Source: Paramicrosporidium saccamoebae (Eukaryota > Rozellomycota). From it: a DNA stretch of 64,000 nt. The DNA is taken from contig MTSL01000169.1 in NCBI GenBank assembly GCA_002794465.1, forward strand, positions 311 through 64,310, written 5' to 3'. The notes beneath the pieces are model-generated. The model ran no database searches, was not told the DNA's origin, and saw only the letters and a program-made list of their open reading frames with translations. The translations under genes and the position numbers were made by a program. Below, piece by piece: positions 30,738-41,757 of the stretch. The stretch's first letter is position 1. The number at the start of each line of letters is the position of its first letter.

Positions 30738-30846
30738 TACGAGATAGAACGTATTGAGTATGAGGTAGAGCAGATCCAAGCACGAGGCGGAACGGATTCG
30801 AGTATGCGGTGGAACGGGTTCCAGTACAAGGCAGAACGGATCCAAA
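30738..30846. repeat. Minisatellite, five 21/22-bp units
   Basis: Five degenerate units beginning TACGAGATAGAACG, TATGAGGTAGAGCAG, CACGAGGCGGAACGG, TATGCGGTGGAACGG and TACAAGGCAGAACGG; one unit is 21 bp and four are 22 bp. It is between the convergent CRD1 and ALG1 genes. Confidence 0.75.
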
Positions 30847-30893
30847 TACAGGCTCCCCCGCAATACCGCTGGGTTCACTAATGTGCTGGCTTT

Positions 30894-32093
30894 TTATTGC
30901 AAGATTGGTCCCAGTACGCTATTCCATTCATCAGTCCAGGATTTGGTAGTAGGATTTTTACATTTTACTTTTCCGTCCAAAAGACTTGTGATCGACTCGG
31001 CAAGCTCCTCGGGCGTCTTAAATAGAACACCCGTCTTTCCATCTTCGATCAGCTCGCCGATCGCAGTGTAACTATAAGCAACCACAGGCAACTCGGCACC
31101 AATCATGTCGACAACTTTCATCGGCAAATCAACCCCCGAGGATGATGTGTGCATGCAAATCCCAATGTCAGCAGAGCCCAATAGTCGCCTATAGTCTTCA
31201 GAACTTAGCCATACTGACGCAAACTGGATCATACGTAGGCCAAGATGGACAATTTTCTCTTCGTAAAAGGTCTTCAAGGGGCCTTTTCCGGTGACTACCA
31301 GCTGTATTGGTTTTTTTAGAGAGCCTTCTAGTATTTCGAGAGCATCTACCAGTATGGAAAAGTCTTCATCGGGTGTCCAACTGGTACTGCTCACAAGCAA
31401 CGACACATCTTCTGAATCCCACCCAAGTCGCTCCCTGATATTACGTCTAAAGCTCTTCCTATCTGCTCCCTGTAGGGCCTTGGAGATTCCAATATTAGGA
31501 CGATCATACAGGACAAGTGTCGTAATCCCAGCATTGATCTGCATCCATTCTTTTTGAGCCTGACTGACAACCAAATTAACTGATGAAAGACGCGTCGAGT
31601 ATATTTCGACTGCCTTTGCAAGCGCAACTATAGCCGGATAGTGGATGGTCTGGGCGAGGAGTGTGTATCCGACATTATGCCAATCGGTAATAAGGCGGGC
31701 TCCGTGCCACCAGGACAACAATTTACCAACAAACAGGGTGGGAAACACGGGCGGACTTTGAACCAAAATAATGGTGGGCTTTCTCAGCGTGCAAAGACTC
31801 AACCAGATCACGTAGAACGTCTGGAACACCATCCTAATAAACATCCCAACCATACGGCCAACCATGCTGGGAAGAAGAGGGATATTTAATCGGCATGGAG
31901 GGATGGCCACCACATTGGTTTGGCTCGCAACATCCTCTGGCAACTCTGACTCTGCATAGCCAGCAAAGTCCACGCTGAATCCAATTTTTCCAAGTTCTCG
32001 GACATGATTTTGCATGCGGGGAGAATGTCCCACGTCGCCCAAAACAAGAACCAGAGCATGCTTCACTTGCCCTGACATTTCAGCATGGGTCAT
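30894..32093 (-). CDS. ALG1: Chitobiosyldiphosphodolichol beta-mannosyltransferase
   Basis: 399 residues, intronless. It adds the first mannose to dolichol-PP-GlcNAc2 on the cytosolic face of the ER. Recognised by LVLGDVGHSPRMQNHVREL, VQSPPVFPTLF, ARLITDWHNVGYTLL, STSWTPDEDFSILVDALE, and the donor-site block CMHTSSSGVDLPMKVVDMIG. About 50 residues shorter than yeast Alg1 because the usual N-terminal membrane anchor is absent. This shows that the N-glycosylation pathway is retained. Confidence 0.95.
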   Translation of the reverse strand: MTHAEMSGQVKHALVLVLGDVGHSPRMQNHVRELGKIGFSVDFAGYAESELPEDVASQTNVVAIPPCRLNIPLLPSMVGRMVGMFIRMVFQTFYVIWLSLCTLRKPTIILVQSPPVFPTLFVGKLLSWWHGARLITDWHNVGYTLLAQTIHYPAIVALAKAVEIYSTRLSSVNLVVSQAQKEWMQINAGITTLVLYDRPNIGISKALQGADRKSFRRNIRERLGWDSEDVSLLVSSTSWTPDEDFSILVDALEILEGSLKKPIQLVVTGKGPLKTFYEEKIVHLGLRMIQFASVWLSSEDYRRLLGSADIGICMHTSSSGVDLPMKVVDMIGAELPVVAYSYTAIGELIEDGKTGVLFKTPEELAESITSLLDGKVKCKNPTTKSWTDEWNSVLGPILQ

Positions 32094-32148
32094 AAGGCAA
32101 ACAAAATTTTTCTATTGATTCTACATCACAGACAGACTGCAGCAAAGT

Positions 32149-32749
32149 CTAATGTTCGCGTACTATAGACGCTATTTCTTGGTTGATGCCCGCAATCTCT
32201 TGCTGCATCCTTCGGAGACTATCAGAAATTTCATCGGCCATTCGGGTGTGCACGCTTGTCCATCCTGCACTGCCTTCCCGGCCGGATTCCTTGTTCACCC
32301 GCTTTCCAATTCGGCGATTCATCTCAATGCCTTTGTCCTCCAATACAGAAATCTTTGTCATGGACTCGGAAGCCATATCCTTTGATCTTTTGGTCAAGTG
32401 TGCCGGCTTCAGTCTGTTATGAGCCAACTCTGCGCTGTCATGTAGTCCAAACTCGCGCTCAAGCACCTCTTCACACTCTCCTCGATCTTCAGTTTGGAAG
32501 GATTCCCGACAGTCAGAGTATTGAGTCTCTCCAGTGCTGGTTCGACATCTGCTAAAAATGTTTCTTAGCCATCTCATGGGATTGCTTGTTTACTTTGTTC
32601 ACAGCCCCACCGCAAGCCTTATACTCGCCAGAATGTATCTCCAAGGCAACCTTCCCTAAACGTGCAATATTCATAGTTAATGGGACTTGTCTACCTACAA
32701 TCCGAGAACATTGCATTTGTAAGGTTAAAAGCAAAGGCGCTTTATTCAC
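32149..32749 (-). CDS. Possible coiled-coil SNARE-like gene, exons unresolved
   Basis: The C-terminal frame (stop at 32149-32151) reads as helical heptads: ASESMTKISVLEDKGIEMNR, then MADEISDSLRRMQQEIAGIN and QEIASIVREH. This resembles the first helix of SNAP-25/Sec9 proteins and a short Qc-like helix. Upstream, two other frames also look coding (IARLGKVALEIHSGEY near 32660; DVEPALERLNTLTVGNPSKL near 32510), so at least two mini-introns must join three frames, but I could not fix the borders. The gene is real with moderate probability; the family is a guess. Confidence 0.35.
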
Positions 32750-32921
32750 GCGATAAATTGTAGATTTATCTATTCACACAAGTGCCATCACTACATGTGA
32801 TTTCACTAAATAAATTGTAATTTCATCTATTCACACTCAAGTACCATCATTATGTCATTTTGCATAAACTGCATCTACCCCAACATCAATAACAAATCAC
32901 ACCCTCCCAACTCCAGCTAAT

Positions 32922-35379
32922 CTATTCGCGACCAAAAAATAGCATCGACCTTGAATGTTCTCGTTGCTTGTTCTCCCTCATTCTAACTGATAGCTCATCA
33001 AACTGGCCATCAAGGACATCAACTGGAGCTGAAATAATATCCGAGTGGGCTAGACTGGACGATGATACTGTCAACGTTCTGGCCGGTTGGCCACCTGCCA
33101 ATTCCGCGCGATAAAAGGCCGGCGCAGTGGCTGTGCTAAGGGCAGAAGTTCCCAGCTTGGAAAGACGAGAAAATGTTCCAGTTGACGAACGATCAGAGGG
33201 AACATGGAGTCGGATCGATGGTGGCGGTTTGTCAACCGAAGGAATTAAGGATAGCAATAATTTTTCATCCACCTCAACTTGATATTTTTCAATCTCCTTG
33301 AGTAGCAACTCTATCTTGGGATCCCCCGAAGAAGAGAGAAAAGCGTCTCGCGCAGCGGACAATGTAGGAATCATTTTCTCGGGCTTAAACTCTTTAGAGC
33401 CGGATATTATGGGACCAGTCTGTGAAATGTTCAAAATGTCCTCCATCTTTATCATACTCACCCCCACACCCTCAAGCTTAGAAATGAAATCTTCGGCTAA
33501 ATTAGCGAGGTCCATTTTGCAAAGTCCAGTGCCAATATCTCGGATTATGTAATTTGTAAAGAGAGCTACACAGGACCGATCTTCAAAGGTTAGTCTTGGA
33601 ACCCGCATGGCAGACTCGCCAAACCATATGGTAAAGTGGAGATAGTGGAACAGCTGGGAAGTATCACACTCTGCAACCAGAATTTGCAGCAGGGACAGCG
33701 CCGCAGCAAGGTGTATAATTGAAATAAAATCGGCATGTCCTCCGCCCGGGAAAATGGACTCGGCCAGCGTAATTCGGCTTTTGGTAAGAATATAGTAACT
33801 CGATTTTCCCAACACAATCGCAGCAGGACTGCCTGGCGATTCCGAGGGAGCCCGACGATTTGGCACAATAGACAATCCATGACGGATCAGTCGTTGCCAG
33901 AGAACAAGAGTATTGAGGCAAAACTCATCATCTGAAAACACCGCCATCCGGAACAAAAGCTCAAACAAGCGTATGTGCAAATCCACAAACGCCAATCTTA
34001 GAACAGAAGGAGGAGTTCCCTCTTCAGCCAGCGCAAACAAGATTCCCCAAACAACCGCTCTAAAATGCCCCTCCTCAGTGCTATCCAACGTCACGGTTCC
34101 AATGGAATGATGATCAGGAATTTTCAGAGTAGGCCGAGGTGACAACTCTTCACCTGCAAGACGCAATCCAGGGAAAAACGCCTTTGAAATCAAATGCTCA
34201 ATCACTTCATACTTTTGGAGGGCAAAGTTTGCGTTTCGCAAAAGAGACACAAAGGCATTGCAGATGGAGAAGACGGTGCGTGGGGGCGGGACCGTAAAGT
34301 TGATAAAAGAAGAACGAAGGTTCGCCTCTTCCCTAGAGTTCAAATTCCGCTGTTTTCTCAAAAGCTTCAAAATGTTATTCGTAAGCTCGAGGGCAGAATA
34401 GCCTAGCGGGCTCCGATTAGATCTCAGTAGCTCTGCTATAGCATCTGCCAAAACGGCGGTTACAAGGTCTTCAGCGACTTCCAACTTTCGAAACATTTCA
34501 GAGAGTACAACACAGAGATATTGTGCAGGCACTGCGTGAATTAAAATGCTATGTACAAGTCCACAAAGCCTCTGTCTCTCCCATCCGTCGCGGTCAAATT
34601 CGCAAAAAATGCTATCCATGACCATAGGGACGGAGGTAGAGTTGCAACCCTCTACTAATGCCACAAGAGCAGACAGATTCATTTGAGATGAATCCATCCG
34701 TAATGCCCCACCTGCTCGAATCTGGTTAATTTCTTCAAAAGTGCGAGGGGTGCTTTCTTGGGTGCGCAATTCACGGATTATTGTGCTGACGATCAGATTA
34801 ATACGTTGCTCGCCCAAAGGTGCACGAAAGTCTTCCATCGCAACCGCAGCCAAAACATCTTTGGCAACTTCCCTAAGGGATAAGACTCGAATATAAAGTG
34901 TACTCTGGATGTAGCTGGCCAGAAATTGGCTTTTGCAGCAGCCTCTCAAGCACTTTAGACAAGAGATCGAAAAACTCTGCATCGCGAATGGACGGAAGAA
35001 TCCCCTTGGTCATTTTACAGAATTCCACAAACAATTTATGCGCTCTAATGACAAGTTCGCTGGTAAGCATTGCTTCAGAATAAAGCATTATAATCCTCAA
35101 GACTGTAGGTGCAAATGTAACAAAATAATCACTACAGCCTCGCATTATTCCCTCCACAATTTCCAAAGTCACGCCGTTGTATTGTGGCGATTCGCGTGTC
35201 AAATCTTTTGGGACTTTGCGTTCTAAATAGGCAGAGACTTTTAACAGCTTCGCAGGCTTGGCATTGATGTAGAATGTGAGCGATGATATCTTTCCACCAG
35301 CCGCGCCTGTCTCGCCTGTGCCCTGGGGATAGCACTCGTTAACCTTGTGCTGATGCTTTGCTCCAAAACGGCTCCCCAT
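32922..35379 (-). CDS. EFR3: Efr3 plasma-membrane scaffold for PI 4-kinase
   Basis: Exons 34904-35379 and 32922-34872 (31-nt intron); 808 residues. The N-terminus KHQHKVNECYP, then SSLTFYINAKPAKLLKVSAY and LERKVPKDLTRE, is the Efr3 signature. The rest is a helical ARM/HEAT rod ending in a Ser-rich tail. Efr3 anchors the PI4KIIIalpha/Stt4 complex at the plasma membrane. An in-frame GTG at 35385 is not needed; ATG at 35379 puts MGSRFG at the N-terminus. A TATA-like TATAAAT (35405-35411) and a CCAAT (35423-35427) lie just upstream of the gene, though their orientation relative to it is reversed. Confidence 0.88.
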
Positions 35380-35508
35380 TACCACGCTGTCCTCTACTGG
35401 CCGCTATAAATACTGACTGCAGCCAATCAAAACTATGCCCATCGGGTTGCCCCAAAATGGCGTTTCCATACAAATTTAATGGCTGCTCACTTACAGTTAT
35501 GGTTGAAT

Positions 35509-35943
35509 CTACTTTGCGATGGAAGAGTTGAACGAGTTCTGAATGGCAACAAGCTCGTTCTGTTTGGCATCGAACAGGCCTCGTCCTTCTTTCAGTTGCC
35601 TCTCAATCTTTTCCATCTCGTTCCTAATAAACTCGACACGCTTGGTGACATTGGACACTGCTTCGTCGCGCTCTTGCTTGAGCAGCACTGAGCCAACGAG
35701 TTTAAATACCGAGCGATCTTCTTCCACCAACTGCAGCTCCTACAAATCGACAAAGCAGCTTAAGCCGTCTACTTCTAGGACTATCTCGTTTTCCTTTAAT
35801 TGAGCATCCAATAACTGTCGGTTTGACATTGCAGTTGTGAGTCCTCCAATTAAGAGATTGTATGTCGCGCATGTACCTTTTTCTAGCTCCCGAAGTTGCC
35901 GGACTCCATCCTGCATCTTGGTCTGTAACGTCTCTACCTCCAT
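35509..35943 (-). CDS. PFDN6: Prefoldin subunit 6
   Basis: Exons 35877-35943, 35773-35843 and 35509-35739, with two 33-nt introns; 122 residues. Removing them joins LRELEKGLTTAMSNRQLLDA, QLKENEIVLEELQLVEED and RSVFKLVGSVLLKQERDEAV, exactly the beta-class prefoldin layout: coiled coil, two beta hairpins, coiled coil. It forms the hexameric cochaperone that passes actin and tubulin to CCT. The first intron is a multiple of three and stop-free, so it is invisible to simple ORF reading. Confidence 0.93.
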
Positions 35944-35967
35944 TACAACGAGACCGCTCCTAACAGT

Positions 35968-36459
35968 TTATTCTTTTCTTTTATACAATCGTCCGTTCCC
36001 AAGCCTTCTCTTACCATAACTCTGAGGAGCAGAAGCTCTACTGGGATTGAGGCCGGGTACTTTGGATGGAGACTTACGTCCTTTCTTATTCGTTCCCATT
36101 CCTTCATCAGAATTCACCGATCGTCCAAACATTTCGAGTATAAACTCCACTCTCCGTGCAGCGTCGCCACCCCGTTGTAGCAGAACAGAAATTGGCATGA
36201 AATGTTTTAGGGGGGAAAGTTCTTCCTCATTGACGGAAAATGGTATCTGAGTTAGCTCAGGATCAGGTTGTTCCTCAATGCTGTGGTCACTCTCGACGAC
36301 CATTGTTGGCTCAATTGGCTTCAACCCGATGCGTCTCCGTTTCAAGGATGCTATATTATGGTAATTGCCATCTGGGTGTCCTGAATTCGGATGTCCTGAA
36401 TCTGGTGTCAACAAGTCAGACATGAGCGGCAAGTCTTCGTCTTGTGGAAACCGCAGCAT
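35968..36459 (-). CDS. Disordered basic protein, function unknown
   Basis: 163 residues. Acidic N-terminal half with a small repeat (DSGHPNSGHPDGN), a short ordered-looking stretch (LKHFMPISVLLQRGGDAARR, VEFILEMFG) and a strongly basic Gly/Lys/Arg tail. The start ATG at 36459 is 25 bp downstream-to-upstream packed with prefoldin 6. No family recognised; the tail suggests nucleic-acid binding, which is speculation. Confidence 0.5.
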   Translation of the reverse strand: MLRFPQDEDLPLMSDLLTPDSGHPNSGHPDGNYHNIASLKRRRIGLKPIEPTMVVESDHSIEEQPDPELTQIPFSVNEEELSPLKHFMPISVLLQRGGDAARRVEFILEMFGRSVNSDEGMGTNKKGRKSPSKVPGLNPSRASAPQSYGKRRLGNGRLYKRKE

Positions 36460-36568
36460 TAATAGCCCCCTGGCGTCTAAAATCTGACTTTGGAAGCCCC
36501 ACCCGTGTTGGAAGCCCCGCTCGAATTAAAAACCCATCTTGATTTGGAAGGCCCTGTATCCTGTATAA

Positions 36569-36988
36569 ATGACGTCGTTATATCGCAATGAAGAGGTGCG
36601 CCGAATTGCCTGTCGCATTTTCCGGGAACCTTATTATTCAGCAACACATGCCAGAAGGGGAGACCGGTTTTTAAATGGGCCGCTTTACGGCCCCCCATTG
36701 AAGAGCCACTGGCCCCTTCGATTAAAGGAACTTACAAACTTTTGGCGTTCTCCATTTTCCACAGAAATCCCGTTGCCGAGAGCTACCAGATATGCAAACA
36801 TTGTATCTCGTGCCTACAATAGTTTACCGTTCCCTCTTCATCGTGTATACCGCCTATCCATCGGAGAATGGCGATTTAACAGAGGAAAAAATGTTAAAAA
36901 AGGTAAACCTGCTACACAATTAGTTCACCTATCTTTAGGAGAGTCAAAGGTTACGGCGACCAACCTGGGAAAGATTGGAAAGAAATAA
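36569..36988 (+). CDS. Possible mitochondrial ribosomal protein mS33
   Basis: 139 residues, very basic (many Arg and Lys), intronless. The first half has RRIACRIFREPYYSATHARR, GDRFLNGPLYGPPLKSHWP, which fits the mS33/Rsm27 pattern (IF near the start, R-x-G-x-x-L, GP). The second half, YRLSIGEWRFNRGKNVKKGK, could be the C-terminal YRL...GKGxPKK segment. There is an insert between the two compared with yeast. An N-terminal mitochondrial signal is not obvious but the protein is basic throughout. Confidence 0.45.
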   Translation: MTSLYRNEEVRRIACRIFREPYYSATHARRGDRFLNGPLYGPPLKSHWPLRLKELTNFWRSPFSTEIPLPRATRYANIVSRAYNSLPFPLHRVYRLSIGEWRFNRGKNVKKGKPATQLVHLSLGESKVTATNLGKIGKK

Positions 36989-37033
36989 ATCGCACTAGTT
37001 TATATTTTCCACTACCCAAAGGCCCATTAACAA

Positions 37034-38393
37034 TCATTTAGACGGCCGATCAGGGAAACGTGCGCCAAGGCCATAGTGTTTCAGGAAGAAATCGTTCAGC
37101 TCGCTATTTAGCTCACAAGGGGTCTGCTTTAAGGCGTCTCGGTCTACAAAGTACCAGAAATCGTCCCGTCCGCGTCTGAAAAATTTGGGTCTCCATTCAA
37201 GATTCCCATCTTCTCGAAGCTTCGTTATGGCCCTCTGATCATCCTCAACGTGGGTCTTCTCGGCGCTCGCTGCATCAAAATCTTGGGCTTGAAGGGCCAC
37301 GCTAACTTTTTTCCAGAGACGCCTACTCTCATAAGGATCTTGCCTCTCTATTGGAGCCACTAATTTGGGAACAATCTGGCATGAGGGCACGTGAAATAAT
37401 GTCTCGGTTGAGGCACTGGCATTCTGCGGGCTGGAGATGTAGAGTGTGTCGGTCCATTTACCAGAAAGATCATACAATACCTCGCCGGTTGAGATCCGTT
37501 TGATCTTCCCAGATATGGAGTTGTAAGTTCCTGAAAAGTATCCCTTCACCTTGAATTCAATTTCTGCTACAAGATCGTTCTTTTCGCAGGTTATGCAAGC
37601 AACATCGCCAAGCTCCATGAGCATGGTGCCAAACATAATACCACGGGCGTACACATTCGGATTGCTGATGACGTACTCTTCTCCAGGGCGGTTCGTAAAG
37701 TAAATATGGCTGGTGCCCTGCATTTGAGACATGACGCTATTGCCGAGAAACTTTCCCTTTGGCTTAAAATTCCCCATACCCACTATGTAGTTCTCCGGAT
37801 TCGCATAGAAATAAGCAGAGATTGGTGGATGATGCGAAACTTGCTCTGCAATATAAAAGCTGGACGAACCATCGTCGCACTTCCAACGACATCTGAAAAA
37901 CTCTCCTAGAACCGGATTATATGGCTTTTTGACACCCTAAGCAATCAATTAGGAGGTGCGTCAAGACAACCTTTGGCCTAATATGCCAGCCAGAAAGAAA
38001 ATATCGTACAACATCTACAAAGCGTTCAACAGGATCGTTTTTCAAAGGGGTTCTTCAAATTAGTAGGCCACAAGGATGTAAATACCTGAGGAGGAGCTGT
38101 GGGTGAGACATAAAGTCGGTAATTCTCTCTAGCATTGAACGAGGCTCCAGAACAAATGTTGGGAATGTAATCCGGTGCAAATCCATCCCCTTTGTCACTT
38201 GGGAAAGCATTCCAAGAATGATGCTCCTTGGCTCTTCGGCCAGCTCCTCTTGAGTCACATCAGTTTCAAACGAGTTGGGTAGTGATGACTCCATCTCACT
38301 CTCCTCTGTCAATGGTGAGCTGATAGCGAGCGTATCAAGTTTGGCAGCTGCCGTGCTTACATCATTTCGGTTCGTCATTGACTCTACTGTCAT
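37034..38393 (-). CDS. Oxysterol-binding protein homologue (OSH/ORP)
   Basis: Exons 38086-38393, 37971-38052 and 37034-37936 (introns 33 and 34 nt); 430 residues, an ORD-only short ORP like yeast Osh4. After a Ser/Glu-rich N-terminus come MDLHRITFPTFVLEPRSMLE, the splice-restored KNDPVERFVDVVRYFLSGWH, GVKKPYNPVLGEFF and the signature EQVSHHPPISAYF, then MFGTMLMELGDVACITCEK. The basic and His residues for PI4P binding (KPYNP, SHHPP) are present. It moves sterols or PI4P between membranes; the Efr3/PI4K scaffold gene lies about 1.6 kb away. Confidence 0.95.
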
Positions 38394-38625
38394 AATGTTT
38401 GTAGCTGCTTTATAACGTCTTGTGAGAAGTCTTCCGTCGTCGTTAGACCGATGAAGGTTAGCCTCAGAATTAGACTGGAGCTAATTATGCTCCACCGTCT
38501 GGTGTTTTAATTGGTCGAAAATTGAAGCAGTCTCACATTTTATCCAATAAATTAGAGGCTTAATTAACCCTTTGCCGTAACACTTGTTATCGGTTGGGGG
38601 CTCATTACATAGCATAGCTGTTTTA

Positions 38626-39273
38626 TTATTTTCCAGATAAATTCTGTTCCCTGCTCAAAACCTCGGCAGAAAATTTAATGAGAAAGACTGTGCGAGAAGG
38701 ATATCCCTCTTGGGGCTGAGTGTGGGCGGATACTTTGGCAGGAAAATCCATGGCAGTCAGTACAGCCTCGATCATCCCAGCAACAAAAGCGCTGCAGCAA
38801 AACTGTGACAGCTCCTTGGGCACAGAAATGTACTTTGCAGTCACTGGCTTGAGATCAATGATCATGTATTCATCGGCCGCATCGTTGCTTCTCTCTAGTG
38901 AGTCCGCAACCTTGCCGAAAACCGACCTGTAGTAAGTGTTGTGCACATAGTACAAAGCATTTAGTAGGCGATTCTCCCGCCTTGACATTTTCTCAACATG
39001 GCAATGCAGCTGATGCAAGGAAAGTCCAACCTGTCGTCCAATTCCGGCCAGTCTGAGAATTAATTGGTCTCTTAGGCAAAGTTGTACTGTTCCTCCAAGT
39101 CCTCGATTCCCCGAGAGCGATTTTGAAAATAACGAATTAATTCAGAGTATAGCAAGGCAAAGGCACTGAGGTTAACCTACATTATTTAGATGAATCAAAA
39201 TTAAAACTTCATTCGTCTTTCCCTTTGTCGGTAGAGACCGTTCTAATATGCGGCTTGATGTCTTCAGGTCCAT
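38626..39273 (-). CDS. TRS31: TRAPP subunit TRAPPC5/Trs31
   Basis: Exons 39208-39273, 39088-39176 and 38626-39052 (introns 31 and 35 nt); 193 residues. The first exon supplies SSRILERSLPTKGKTNE, the second VNLSAFALLYSELIRYFQNR, and the third the Bet3-like core with ENRLLNALYYVHNTYYRSVF, DEYMIID and CCSAFVAGMIEAVL. The order and length match Trs31, a core subunit of the TRAPP complexes that activate Rab1/Ypt1. The start ATG is 47 bp from the divergent METTL15 gene. Confidence 0.94.
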
Positions 39274-39320
39274 TGGAGTTGTCCGACCCCGCCCCAACCC
39301 TTGCCTGCTCTGCCCAGTAA

Positions 39321-40363
39321 ATGTGGGCTTCAAGGAATGTAATGCTCTCAGAGACTATGCCCAGCATTCACGTTCCAGTTTTATTGCGCGAAATTGTTTC
39401 AGTTCTTCGGGACAACAATTGCTCTCGCATATTGGACGCAACCCTCGGTGGTGGTGGATATTCAAGGGCTGCACTAGGTATTTTTCTGCCGATATTATTA
39501 CGATTGACTGCAATTGTAGACATCCACTCCAAGAATCGTGTGTGGGCGATTGATAGGGACCCATATGCTATTTCCCGAGCATCGATATTCGCCAATATGT
39601 ACAATGGTCGTTTCCAAGCAGTAAAGTCATCATTTAAAGAAATCAATGTTGTGTTTGGCAAAGATCAAGCCTTTGATGCCATCATGTTTGATTTAGGCAT
39701 GTCGAGCGATCAGGTATCAGATGCATCTAAAACTAATCTGCACAGATTTCTGATAGTCGTCGCGGATTTTCATTTCGGAGTCCTGGGCCTCTGGACATGC
39801 GAATGGACCCAGCGATCGATACGTCTGCAGAGGAAATTCTTCACTGGAGCTCTGAACGACAACTGGAAAAAATCTTCTCGGAATATGGGGAGGAGCAGTA
39901 TTCTGCACGAATAGCGCACGCAATTGTGGAGCACAGAAAGACTTTGCCGCTGCGAGATACCCTAGAGTTGGCAAATCTTGTACAAAGGGTGGTTCCCATC
40001 AAAAACAGCAAAGATGGTAAAGGGTTTATTCACCCAGCAACCCGTATCTTTCAGGCATTACGGATTGCGGTGAATGATGAGCTTGGCCAAATACGTGATG
40101 GCCTATCAAACGCACTTTCAAGATTAGAGCCAGGAGGAATCCTTTTAGTTGTGTCTTTCCATGCTTTGGAAGACGCTCTGGTAAAGGAATTTGGTAAATT
40201 TGGGGCCAAAGGTACAGCTTTCATCAGATCTGTCAGTTTTTTAGACAATCTACTCGAGGATGTGCTTGGGGCACCCATTACTCCCAAAGCAGATGAGATT
40301 GAACAGAATCGGAAAAGTCGCTCGGGCAAGCTGCGAGTTTTCAGGAAAAATAAAATCACTTAA
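39321..40363 (+). CDS. METTL15: METTL15 / RsmH-type rRNA cytosine N4-methyltransferase
   Basis: Exons 39321-39477, 39520-39713 and 39746-40363 (introns 42 and 32 nt); 322 residues. SAM-binding ILDATLGGGGYSRAAL and VWAIDRDPYAISRA, catalytic-loop FDLGMSSDQISDSRRGFSFR (rebuilt by the second splice) and SPGPLDMRMDP, then SFHALEDALVKEF and the basic C-terminus KSRSGKLRVFRK. The family methylates N4 of a cytosine in mitochondrial 12S/small-subunit rRNA. The first intron is a multiple of three and free of stops. Met codons at 39339 and 39357 are alternative starts. Confidence 0.94.
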
Positions 40364-40406
40364 TTTCGTAAATTGGCGGTCAAACAACTCTCCGACCATT
40401 GCCTTT

Positions 40407-41540
40407 ATGAATTGGAGCATTTTCTGCAATCTTGATGAGGCCGTAGTCGTAGGGGGAGGTGCTCTAAATGGCACCGTGATTTTGAGCCATGATGGAGATA
40501 GCGCTTCGACTGGTTTGAATTACTGCATGGGTTAATTTATTTAGATTCACCACAAGTGTACTTTCGGCTTATTGGATTGGAAGCATTAAAACTGTTCCAA
40601 GTACAGATTGATCGCCATCGGTTGACTATATTAGACGGATATTGGTATATCCAATAACAGCAAAGTCTTCCTTGACACAATGTTTACGCTTGAAGAAGCC
40701 ATGCAGGAGAGCGACTTCATCGAGGATCGAGTATTAAGAGCCAAGTTTCGCTTCAACCTGCCAAAAAATCTACCGCCTGCCTTGTCTTTCTCTGATCTTG
40801 CAACAAGTAGCGTACCAAAGACGAATTTCTGGCTAGACTCGGCCTCTGGAGTCCACTATACCTTAATTGCGTCCATTGAACCTCTCACCCAAGATCTTCT
40901 TCGTATAATGGATGCTGATAAAATGTCTGCTTCAAAGAGTACAGGTGCATCTATCGATTACTTTACACACATCCCTGTGGACTTTTCTCAAACCGAACAT
41001 GACCACACCAAATTCCAAACTTCTCTCCGTGTCCGAGTGGATCCATTTTTAGAACAATCGATGCTTCACCGTGGACCACTTGTCGAGACAAGCACCAAAA
41101 AAATTCCTGGAGAATCATTCTTTTCAGAATCAAAAGCCGTCGCCCTCACCGTCAATATTGACCAATATGTCATAATCATTGGCAATGCATTCCCCATATT
41201 ACTATCTGTCGAAAATAGCTCGTCGCGAGAGATTGAAAAACTCGTGCCATGTCTGATATCCAAGGTTTCGTTCGGCGATAAGGCTGCAAATTTCGAATAC
41301 GTTGCTTGCGCTGGACAGGAAATGGACTTGTCGGTTGCTCCTGGAGACACGGTGGAAGACGCAATGTATTGGTTCAAAATCTCTCCTGATGTTCGCATCC
41401 CTTCATCCTACCATACTTCTCTATTCAAAGTTTCGTATGAAATTCTGATCAAGGCGTGTCTCTCTGGTGGGCATATTGTCGAGGTAAATTCGGTCCCGTT
41501 ACTCATACTCTTAGGTGCGCGTTCCCGTGTTCTTAGTTAG
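40407..41540 (+). CDS. Arrestin-fold protein
   Basis: Exons 40407-40512, 40545-40600 and 40635-41540 (introns 32 and 34 nt); 355 residues. The N-terminal sandwich starts with LDEAVVVGGGALNGTVIL, SPQVYFRLIGLEAL, RAKFRFNLPKNLPPALSF and SGVHYTLIASIEP. The C-terminal one has VNIDQYVIIIGNAFPILLSV and FKVSYEILIKACLSGGHIVE. This is the arrestin/ART layout; no PY motif is seen in the short tail, so a role as a ubiquitin-ligase adaptor is not supported by a visible site. Vps26-like proteins are an alternative but the N-terminal motif fits arrestins better. Confidence 0.75.
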
Positions 41541-41639
41541 GGGCGCACAGCTCCAACAACGCCATTGTGACAATCCCAAGCTACACTCGAATGAAGTAGA
41601 ACTAAATTTCCAACCGTCGTAAATAAAAAGTTGCCACGA

Positions 41640-41712
41640 TGGAGAACCTGGGCATCGATCCCAGTACCCCTCGCATGCTAAGCGAGTGCTCTACCATTTG
41701 AGCTAGATCCCC
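41640..41712 (-). tRNA. tRNA-Ala (AGC)
   Basis: A 73-nt cloverleaf with acceptor GGGGATC and GTTCTCC plus discriminator A, D arm TAGCTCAAATGGTAGAGC, anticodon stem CTCGC/GCGAG with loop TTAGCAT (anticodon AGC), and a T arm CTGGG/CCCAG. One acceptor position appears as T:T, as does one G:T pair. No intron. Confidence 0.93.
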
Positions 41713-41757
41713 GAATATGGGGTGGTTTTCAATTATTTTCTTCTAATCTACGCAAAT

